Positions 58,191-64,000 of a stretch of 64,000 nt of DNA are shown here, one piece after another. The stretch's first letter is position 1, and each line of letters begins with the position of its first letter. Position numbers and translations under genes: made by a program. The stretch covers positions 4,278,001-4,342,000 of the forward strand of contig NZ_CP165628.1 of assembly GCF_041200025.1 (NCBI RefSeq). Reading direction: 5' to 3'. The DNA comes from Rouxiella sp. WC2420. GTDB taxonomy: Bacteria > Pseudomonadota > Gammaproteobacteria > Enterobacterales > Enterobacteriaceae. The notes beneath the pieces are model-generated. The model worked only from the letters and a program-made list of their open reading frames with translations, did not search any database and was not told the DNA's origin.

Positions 58191-59852
58191 ATGCTAGCGC
58201 AATTAACCATCAATAACTTTGCCATTGTTCGCGAGTTAGAAATTGATTTTCATGCGGGTATGACGGCAATAACCGGTGAAACCGGTGCAGGTAAATCCAT
58301 CGCCATTGATGCTCTGGGTCTCTGTTTAGGCAGCAGAGCCGATGGCAATGCGGTTCGTCTGGGCACTAGCCGGGCAGATGTTTGCGCGCGCTTTACGCTG
58401 GCAGATACACCTTCCGCCAAACAATGGCTCATCGATAATCAGCTTGATGAAGGCCACGACTGCATTCTGCGACGTACCATCAGTGCAGACGGGCGTTCTC
58501 GTGGCTTTATTAACGGAACGCCCGTTCCGTTGTCACAGCTGCGTGAACTCGGCCATCACCTGATTCAGATTCATGGCCAGCATGCTCATCAGATGCTGGT
58601 TAAGCCTGAACATCAAAAACAGCTCTTGGATGCCTACGCGGCACAGTCATTTTTACTGTCACAGATGCGGACCGCATACCAAAACTGGCACCAAAGCTGC
58701 CGCTTGCTCGCGCAGTTTCAGCAACAAGTCACTGAACGTGAGTCGCGCCGTCAATTGCTGCAGTATCAGTTGAAAGAGCTAAACGAGTTTTCTCCAGTTC
58801 AGGGGGAATACGAGCAAATTGACGAAGAATACAAACTTCTGGCTAACAGTGGACAACTACTGTCTCTCAGCCAGAGCGCACTGTATTTACTCAGCGACGG
58901 TGAGAATCAAAACATCAGCAGCCTGCTTTACACTGCCAAAAACAAGCTGACGGAACTGGCAGAGCTTGACCCAAAAATGAATGATTTGATCATCATGTTG
59001 GATGATGCGTCAATTCAAATCAGCGAAGCCAGCGATGAACTACGCCATTACAGCGAACGGCTTGAAATGGATCCAAACCGTTTATTCGAGCTGGAACAGC
59101 GACTTTCACGCCAAATGGCATTAGCGCGTAAGCACCATGTCACGGCCGAAGAGTTACCTGAGTTGCATCGTCAGCTGCTTGAAGAACAAAAGGCGCTGGA
59201 CGATCAAGAAACCAATCAGGCAGAACTCAGCGAAGCCGTGCAGGTTCACCATCAGCAGGCGATTGAAATTGCTCGAGCTCTGCACGATCAGCGTCAGCAT
59301 TTTGCCGACGAGTTAACCCAGCTGATTACGCAAAGCATGCAAACCCTCTCAATGCCTCACGGGAAATTTAATATTCAGGTACAGTTTGTGCCAGAGAATT
59401 TGAGCATTGAAGGCGCTGACCGTATCGAGTTCCAGGTCACTACCAACCCGGGTCAACCATTACAGGCACTGGCGAAGGTAGCCTCAGGCGGTGAGCTTTC
59501 ACGCATCGCTCTGGCGATTCAAGTGATTACCGCGCAAAAAATGGAAACCCCGGCGCTAATTTTCGATGAAGTCGATGTCGGTATCAGTGGCCCAACCGCT
59601 GCGATTGTCGGTAAACTACTGCGCCAGTTAGGTGAGTCCACGCAGGTGATGTGTGTTACTCACTTACCTCAGGTTGCCGGTTGCGGACATCAGCACTATT
59701 TCGTCAGTAAAGAAACCGATGGCGAAGTAACTGAAACGCAGATGAACCGGTTAGATAAAAAAGCGCGTTTGCAGGAACTAGCTCGTCTGTTGGGCGGGAG
59801 TGAAGTGACAAGGAACACCCTTGCCAATGCAAAAGAGTTGTTAGCAGCGTAA
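58191..59852 (+). CDS. recN: DNA repair protein RecN
   Basis: A 553-residue SMC-like ATPase, the E. coli length. Walker A is [12 protein letters not shown] (29-40), a long coiled coil fills the middle, and [15 protein letters not shown] (signature) with [14 protein letters not shown] (Walker B) lies near the C-terminus. It acts in double-strand break repair under SOS. The ATG at 58191 has AGGAAGG upstream; a GTG six bases earlier would be too close to it. Confidence 0.97.
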   Translation: MLAQLTINNFAIVRELEIDFHAGMTAITGETGAGKSIAIDALGLCLGSRADGNAVRLGTSRADVCARFTLADTPSAKQWLIDNQLDEGHDCILRRTISADGRSRGFINGTPVPLSQLRELGHHLIQIHGQHAHQMLVKPEHQKQLLDAYAAQSFLLSQMRTAYQNWHQSCRLLAQFQQQVTERESRRQLLQYQLKELNEFSPVQGEYEQIDEEYKLLANSGQLLSLSQSALYLLSDGENQNISSLLYTAKNKLTELAELDPKMNDLIIMLDDASIQISEASDELRHYSERLEMDPNRLFELEQRLSRQMALARKHHVTAEELPELHRQLLEEQKALDDQETNQAELSEAVQVHHQQAIEIARALHDQRQHFADELTQLITQSMQTLSMPHGKFNIQVQFVPENLSIEGADRIEFQVTTNPGQPLQALAKVASGGELSRIALAIQVITAQKMETPALIFDEVDVGISGPTAAIVGKLLRQLGESTQVMCVTHLPQVAGCGHQHYFVSKETDGEVTETQMNRLDKKARLQELARLLGGSEVTRNTLANAKELLAA

Positions 59853-59858
59853 AAACCT

Positions 59859-59885
59859 CAACTTTTTTACATTTCAGCGGTCATA
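59859..59885 (+). promoter_or_regulatory. Possible sigma-E promoter of bamE
   Basis: CAACTT, a 16-base spacer and TCATA resemble a weak sigma-E promoter (GAACTT, TCAAA/TCTGA). bamE belongs to the sigma-E regulon in E. coli. The match is imperfect. Confidence 0.35.
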
Positions 59886-59964
59886 CTGGTGCCCTGCAAA
59901 GGTTTCAAACTGATGAAAGGTCGATTATCATCGGCATCTTATGCCCTAAAGGAATGTAAAGACT

Positions 59965-60306
59965 ATGCGCTGTAAAACGCTAACTGCCGTCGCTGGAGTA
60001 CTACTGATGCTGACTGCCGGTTGTTCCACTATTGAGAAGGTAGTTTATCGTCCTGATATCAATCAGGGAAACTACCTGGCTCCTGCTGATGTACAGAAGA
60101 TCCACACCGGGCTGACCAAGCAACAGGTTGCTTATATTCTGGGTACTCCATTGATGGATGATCCATTCGGCAACAATACCTGGTTCTACGTGTTCCGTCA
60201 GGAGCCAAGCCATTCTGGCGTGACTCAGCAGACCCTGACTCTGACCTTCAACGAGGCTGGCGTGCTGATTAATATTGTTAACAAGCCAAAATTAGACAAC
60301 CAGTAA
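59965..60306 (+). CDS. bamE: Outer membrane assembly lipoprotein BamE
   Basis: A 113-residue lipoprotein. The lipobox is LTAGC with the lipidated Cys20, and the SmpA/OmlA fold follows ([35 protein letters not shown]). It stabilises the BamA-BamD complex that inserts beta-barrels. AAAGGAATGT precedes the ATG. It is a single gene ended by the terminator at 60364. Confidence 0.97.
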   Translation: MRCKTLTAVAGVLLMLTAGCSTIEKVVYRPDINQGNYLAPADVQKIHTGLTKQQVAYILGTPLMDDPFGNNTWFYVFRQEPSHSGVTQQTLTLTFNEAGVLINIVNKPKLDNQ

Positions 60307-60363
60307 TCCTGAATTTTCCAGACTGATGCTCCAAAGCATCTGGCAAGGATCCTTTTCAGGGTA

Positions 60364-60396
60364 AAAAAATAAGGCGCTCATAGCGCCTTATTTTTT
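60364..60396. terminator. Bidirectional terminator between bamE and rnfH
   Basis: AAAAAATAAGGCGCT and AGCGCCTTATTTTTT form a perfect 15-bp stem with a three-base loop and T tracts both ways. It includes the rnfH stop codon on the minus strand. Confidence 0.93.
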
Positions 60397-60672
60397 AGAG
60401 CGTTCAGCTCTTATTCTGCGAAGCTCTTTCGGGTCCGCAATCAATGGCCGATAAATTTCAACTCGGTCACCATCACTGACAGCATCCCCCAGCTTTACAG
60501 GTCGACTATAGATACCCACTTTATTAACTTTAAGATCTATCTCTCGACGTAACTCCAGCAAACCTGAAGCCTGAATAGCCTGCTCGACACTGCTGCCTTC
60601 AACAAGGCGCACCGTTTTCAGATACTGACGTTCAGGTAAGGCATAAACCACCTCAACGGAAACTTCAGACAC
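60388..60672 (-). CDS. rnfH: RnfH family ubiquitin-like protein
   Basis: A 94-residue beta-grasp protein of the RnfH (UPF0125, YfjF) family: [30 protein letters not shown] and [19 protein letters not shown]. Its function is unknown. The GTG at 60672 overlaps the ratA coding end by eight bases and has GAGG six bases upstream, giving the family length; a longer frame is unlikely. It forms a two-gene unit with ratA. Confidence 0.93.
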   Translation of the reverse strand: MSEVSVEVVYALPERQYLKTVRLVEGSSVEQAIQASGLLELRREIDLKVNKVGIYSRPVKLGDAVSDGDRVEIYRPLIADPKELRRIRAERSKK

Positions 60673-61099
60673 TGTAAACCTCTTTCGCTCGTTGCGTAAA
60701 AGCTTGAACCATACTGCCTGCAAGCTCTTTGAAAATCTTGCCGAATGCCAATTCAATTAATTTGTTAGTGAACTCAAAATCCAGGTTCAACTCAACTTTG
60801 CAGGCTTCAGGGCTAAGCGGCGTAAAATTCCAGCCCCCCAACAATTTACGGAATGGCCCGTCGACAAGTTGCATATCGATGCTCTGATTGCTGGTTAACG
60901 TGTTTTTAGTGGTAAAGGTTTTGCTGATACCCGCTTTTGCCACATCTACCGCAGCAACCATTGTGTTATCAGTTTTATCCAATACACGACTCCCCGTACA
61001 GCCAGGAAGAAATTTAGGATAAGCATCCACGTCGTTTACCAGAGAGTACATCTGTTCTGCGCTGAATGGGACGAGCGCAGAACGGCTTATATGAGGCAT
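60665..61099 (-). CDS. ratA: Type II toxin-antitoxin RatA family toxin / START-domain protein
   Basis: A 144-residue START/SRPBCC protein matching E. coli Rat[19 protein letters not shown], then [14 protein letters not shown] and [21 protein letters not shown]. coli RatA was reported to block 70S formation, while homologues (COQ10) bind ubiquinone, so the role is disputed. The start at 61099 has GGAA upstream and matches the family. It is divergent from smpB. Confidence 0.93.
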   Translation of the reverse strand: MPHISRSALVPFSAEQMYSLVNDVDAYPKFLPGCTGSRVLDKTDNTMVAAVDVAKAGISKTFTTKNTLTSNQSIDMQLVDGPFRKLLGGWNFTPLSPEACKVELNLDFEFTNKLIELAFGKIFKELAGSMVQAFTQRAKEVYSV

Positions 61100-61255
61100 A
61101 TCATTTTCCAAGTGTCATAAAACATACAGATCATATCATTTATCGCTCCTGCGGCAAAAATCTCACGATAGATACAGCACAAGCTGTGAAAAACAGTCAC
61201 TCTCAACCCTCAGGGGATTTCATTCGGCAATGCTTACAGTATAATAAGTGTCACT

Positions 61256-61738
61256 ATGACAAAGAAAAAAGCACATAAACCCGGTTCCGCAACCATTGCA
61301 ATGAACAAACGCGCACGCCATGAATATTTCATCGAAGATGAAATTGAGGCTGGTATTTCTTTGCAAGGATGGGAAGTAAAATCACTGCGTGCGGGCAAAG
61401 CCAACATTGCTGATAGTTATGTGACCTTCAGAGACGGGGAAGCCTTCCTGTTTGGTGCTACCATTACACCCCTGAGCGTTGCTTCAAGTCATGTTGTCTG
61501 CGAGCCGATGCGTACCCGTAAACTCTTAATGAACAGACGCGAGCTTGATAAGCTGTTTGGCAAGGTAAATCGCGATGGCTATACGGTAGTTGCTCTCTCA
61601 ATGTATTGGAAAAACGCCTGGACTAAAGTCAAAATCGGCTTGGCCAAAGGTAAACAAGATCACGACAAACGCGATTCCGCCAAAGATCGCGAATGGGCAG
61701 TAGATAAAGCACGTATTATGAAAGGCTCCAACCGTTAA
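61256..61738 (+). CDS. smpB: SsrA-binding protein SmpB
   Basis: A 160-residue protein of standard length. [20 protein letters not shown] and [17 protein letters not shown] form the OB-fold that binds tmRNA; the basic C-terminal tail includes [20 protein letters not shown]. It is required for trans-translation and lies directly ahead of ssrA. Confidence 0.98.
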   Translation: MTKKKAHKPGSATIAMNKRARHEYFIEDEIEAGISLQGWEVKSLRAGKANIADSYVTFRDGEAFLFGATITPLSVASSHVVCEPMRTRKLLMNRRELDKLFGKVNRDGYTVVALSMYWKNAWTKVKIGLAKGKQDHDKRDSAKDREWAVDKARIMKGSNR

Positions 61739-61764
61739 GTCTCTGGCTTATCGGGGTAAAGTTC

Positions 61765-61773
61765 TGATATACT
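61765..61773 (+). promoter_or_regulatory. Possible -10 element of ssrA
   Basis: TGATATACT, an extended -10-like element, lies 15 bases ahead of the mature tmRNA 5' end. The -35 is unclear. Confidence 0.35.
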
Positions 61774-61787
61774 GCTAACAGTTCTTT

Positions 61788-62168
61788 GGGGCTGATTCTG
61801 GATTCGACGGGATTTGCGAAACCCAAGGTGCATGCCGAGGTGCGGAGGCCTCGTAAAAAACCGCAAAAAAAATAATTGCAAACGACTCGCAATTCGAATC
61901 TGCTGCTTTAGCAGCTTAATCAGTCTAATACACTGAAGGTTCCCTTTCTCCCTAGCCTCCGCTCTTAGGACGGGGATCAAGAAAGGTCAAACCCAAAAGA
62001 GCTCGCGTGGACATCCTGCCTGGGGTGAAAGCGTTAAAACCAATCAGGCTAGTTTGTTAGTGGCGTGTCCGTCCGCAGCTAACCGGTGAATGTGATGACT
62101 GGACTAAGCATGTAGTGCCAACGGCGTAGTAATTTCGGACGGGGGTTCAAATCCCCCCAGCTCCACCA
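61788..62168 (+). ncRNA. ssrA: Transfer-messenger RNA (tmRNA)
   Basis: The 5' end GGGGCTGATTCTGGATTCGA and the 3' end with T-arm GGTTCAAATCC and AGCTCCACCA are the conserved tRNA-like ends, giving a 381-base mature RNA with encoded CCA. The tag reading frame is 61878-61919 and encodes ANDSQFESAALAA, three residues longer than the E. coli ANDENYALAA but ending in the same protease-targeting ALAA. It rescues stalled ribosomes together with SmpB. Confidence 0.98.
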
Positions 62169-62213
62169 AATAGTACTCCGGTTATTACCAGATAAGTCCG
62201 GAGAAGTACGAAG

Positions 62214-62246
62214 AGCCCGCAACCCACAAGGTCTGCGGGCTTTTTT
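62214..62246 (+). terminator. Intrinsic terminator of ssrA
   Basis: AGCCCGC pairs with GCGGGCT, followed by T6. A second imperfect stem (ACTCCGG with CCGGAGAAGT) lies just before it. Confidence 0.9.
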
Positions 62247-62518
62247 GTGTCCATAATAGTCCAATGCCCTCCTCTAATATCCAGCGTTTGTTAGCCCACC
62301 TTTAAGCCTACGCTACGATTTAATCTCAAAACTGCAGGCCTATTAATTGAAAAATCCGAATGTGGCAGGGCAAACCTTATCGAAGACAGAGTTTACAAAA
62401 ATCACGTTGCTGGTTTCAGCGAGAAGCTGCTTAATTAGTACGGGGAAAAACATCAACAAGTGCTAGCAGAGGGAATGTTTGCAGAGTTAAACATGTCAAT
62501 ATATTGGGATTTTGCCAT
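62247..62518. other. AT-rich non-coding stretch downstream of ssrA
   Basis: No gene with a ribosome site. A short plus-strand frame through about 62349-62432 (…LIEDRVYKNHVAGFSEKLL) has protein-like composition but no start and may be gene debris. The 3' end of ssrA is a frequent integration site for mobile elements, which fits a variable region. Confidence 0.4.
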
Positions 62519-62547
62519 AAAAAAACCGGAGACATTGGTTGCTCCGG
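62519..62547 (-). terminator. Minus-strand terminator after the second DUF1471 gene
   Basis: CCGGAG and CTCCGG form a 6-bp stem, followed on the minus strand by T7. It is 115 bases beyond the stop codon of the 62662-62922 gene. Confidence 0.65.
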
Positions 62548-62661
62548 AATTCTTCATGATATGGGGGAACGATCAGCTAATTTTTATCAGACAGATATTA
62601 TATCTAAGCCGGTCTTTCGCCATATTTTTACTCTCAATACTTCATTGATTGGGCAAAAAAA

Positions 62662-62922
62662 TTATTTATAGATTTCTGCTGAACCAGAGACGTTATTTTG
62701 ACCAATGGTAGAGATGATTTGGTATGAACTTGCACCTTCTTGCGCCGCTTTAGCCGCTAATTTTTCGTGAAGCACACCAACATCTCCACTGTCTACAGAC
62801 TCACTTATTGTACCAATGCTGTGCTCGCCAGCTGGAGCAGAATTCACTTCGGTAGCAGCGAATGTTGCAAATGAAGCAGTAGTCAGTGCGATAACGGCAA
62901 ATGCTTTAGTCAGGCTTTTCAT
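62662..62922 (-). CDS. DUF1471 (YdgH/BhsA/McbA-like) periplasmic protein
   Basis: An 86-residue protein with a signal peptide ending AFA (residue 22) and the DUF1471 core: GEHSIGTISESVDSGDVGVL, then LAAKAAQEGASSYQIISTIG and the C-terminal SGSAEIYK. It is a divergent paralogue of the gene at 15992-16267. The family is stress- and surface-associated. AAGGAATTAT precedes the ATG. It lies in the AT-rich region after ssrA as a single gene. Confidence 0.88.
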   Translation of the reverse strand: MKSLTKAFAVIALTTASFATFAATEVNSAPAGEHSIGTISESVDSGDVGVLHEKLAAKAAQEGASSYQIISTIGQNNVSGSAEIYK

Positions 62923-62988
62923 AATAATTCCTTCAAATCTCTTTAATTTAGTCTTGCAGGTTTGGGTGGATAAATTTATTTATCGTTC

Positions 62989-63040
62989 GTTAAACAAATG
63001 GTATGCCTCGGAGGAATTCTGTGCAAGGCGTTTGTTTAAC
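62989..63040. repeat. Inverted repeat upstream of the second DUF1471 gene
   Basis: GTTAAACAAA (62989-62998) and TTTGTTTAAC (63031-63040) are perfect 10-base inverted copies 32 bases apart; GCCT and AGGC pair inside them. It may be an operator, a structured leader or the scar of a mobile element. Confidence 0.5.
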
Positions 63041-63533
63041 AGTCGTTAACATATTGTGCTTATATTTTCTAACCATAAGAATGCAATCTGTTAGCGATAT
63101 GGCTGTGCATTGCGAAAATGTTGTCCCAAAACCCTAAACCTGATCATGAAAGGATTCGTACATGGCAGGAACTACGCGTCCTCTCACCGTCCAGAAATAT
63201 GCAAAGCTAAACCCACGGACCATAACTAAAGCGGTATAACGGCGAAAGATGCCAACAAAAAAATTTTTCCTTAATTTCCAATCACATCCGCGCCAAACAC
63301 TGCTTTTAGGAGAAATTTAATTTAACTTCTTTAAAATACTTTAACCTTATGAATTTAAAAGCATTTAACCAAGCTTCATTTAATCTGAAAAGAATAAATT
63401 AGCTCAATTTACTCCCCTCATCTGATTGCTCTCACTCGCCTTCACCTATAACTTAAATATCGAATATATCTATAATATTCAAATACATATAAATATTTTA
63501 TATCTTTCCCTCATTTATATAGGCGAAATGAAT
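63041..63533. other. AT-rich region without a confident gene
   Basis: Apart from the short frame at 63162-63239, this roughly 490-base stretch is very AT-rich (many TTTAA motifs) and has no supported coding region. It includes the upstream region of the small repeat protein. Confidence 0.5.
63162..63239 (+). pseudogene. Possible remnant of a tyrosine integrase N-terminus
   Basis: AAAGGA lies ahead of an ATG that opens a 25-codon frame, MAGTTRPLTVQKYAKLNPRT then a stop soon after; shifting by one base continues the sequence a little further. Integrases of ssrA-integrated elements (CP4-57 type) open with a similar MAxxTxPLT. With ssrA close by, a decayed integrase is plausible, but only the short opening matches. 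Confidence 0.25.
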
Positions 63534-63782
63534 ATGTCGAAGAATACCAAGAAATCATCAAGGCTTGCCTCACATCTAGCAGCCAAAACTCTTTCAAATC
63601 CTCTAGCTTCTCCTATTGAAAAAAGTTTGGCGGGGTCTGTGCTTTCGCAAACAGGAACAGGAAATCAAACAGGAGAAGAATTGCAGGCTATTGCTTCGAA
63701 GGCGCTAAGAGACCCTAAATCAGATAAGGTAACAAAAACTTTAGCAGGTTCAGTTGTTTCACAGTCGACTAAGGATCGTTAA
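63534..63782 (+). CDS. Small two-repeat hypothetical protein
   Basis: An 82-residue, Ser/Lys/Ala-rich protein starting MSKNTKKSSRLASHLAAK. It contains two related units, AAKTLSNPLASPIEKSLAGS with VLSQ and ASKALRDPKSDKVTKTLAGS with VVSQ, joined by a Gly/Gln-rich linker. No signal peptide or membrane segment. I do not know its function; similar short SLAGSxLSQ proteins are, as I recall, found in enterobacterial accessory regions. An ATG two codons earlier (63528) is an alternative; AGGCGAA lies upstream. Confidence 0.65.
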   Translation: MSKNTKKSSRLASHLAAKTLSNPLASPIEKSLAGSVLSQTGTGNQTGEELQAIASKALRDPKSDKVTKTLAGSVVSQSTKDR

Positions 63783-64000
63783 TCAATCAACAGCCGGAGC
63801 CTGATTAACCACTACTCACAGGCTCGGCTTTAATCGCTCAAAAATATCAGAAATAACTATCAGCCATACCGCGCTAGATTTTATTCCAATAGTAAATTTT
63901 AATTCCAAATCAGCAAAATCAACGCCCGAAAATCGTCGTACTCAATGATATAAATCCCTTATGCTTTGCTCACTTATCCCGGCTGAGAGTTGAATCATGC
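63783..64000. other. Right-edge stretch with no recognised feature
   Basis: AT-rich, with no reading frame of note. A weak GAGCCTG...CAGGCTC pairing (63799-63824) just after the small protein may be its terminator. Confidence 0.4.

Noticed and set aside
62079-62264. 61-codon minus-strand frame over the ssrA 3' end
   Set aside because: Antisense to tmRNA; a well-known artefact of this gene.

Overview
The window is a chromosomal segment from a member of the Enterobacterales. The protein set closely resembles E. coli K-12 homologues in residue composition and length, and the long block purL-mltF-tadA-pgpC-(mur)-yfhL-acpS-pdxJ-recO-era-rnc-lepB-lepA-rseCBA-rpoE-nadB-trmN-srmB-ung-grpE-nadK-recN-bamE-rnfH-ratA-smpB-ssrA follows the enterobacterial core order. 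Several differences (murQP beside the RpiR regulator, an OPT/DUF1177 block beside aroM, a tmRNA tag that differs from the E. coli tag) point away from Escherichia and towards Yersiniaceae-like genera (Serratia, Rahnella, Rouxiella, Ewingella). That placement is inference.

Layout. (1) 1-6.7 kb: the start of an O-antigen ligase-like gene running off the left edge, then an AraC regulator, an amino-alcohol (ethanolamine-type) kinase, a PLP phospho-lyase and an ethanolamine-type permease; together they look like a phosphorylation-dependent amino-alcohol catabolic unit. (2) 6.8-15.6 kb: mak/rdgC, ppnP, then an aroM-DUF1177-OPT transporter-IclR cluster, yaiA-aroL and a small methyltransferase. (3) 15.6-26.3 kb: accessory and housekeeping singles: a DUF1471 protein, yedI, a yafE methyltransferase with a divergent XRE regulator, an acetyltransferase, sseA, agp, pagP, an ABC substrate-binding protein plus permease with no ATPase, and an unknown exported cysteine-containing protein. 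(4) 26.4-39.2 kb: purL with a PurR box, mltF, tadA, pgpC-murP-murQ (MurNAc uptake and etherase) divergent from an RpiR regulator, an AT-rich acyltransferase, yfhL. (5) 39.2-61.7 kb: the core block of vitamin B6, lipid, ribosome, signal-peptidase, sigma-E, NAD, tRNA modification and DNA repair genes. (6) 61.8-64 kb: ssrA (tmRNA) followed by an AT-rich variable region with a second DUF1471 gene, a possible integrase remnant and a small repeat protein.

Regulatory elements that can be read directly include a PurR box before purL, a sigma-32 promoter before grpE, a sigma-E-type promoter before rpoE, three LexA boxes before recN and many intrinsic terminators. The parts most worth following up are the amino-alcohol unit, the IclR-OPT-DUF1177-AroM cluster, a candidate small RNA between srmB and ung, a structured element beside the first DUF1471 gene and the region downstream of ssrA.
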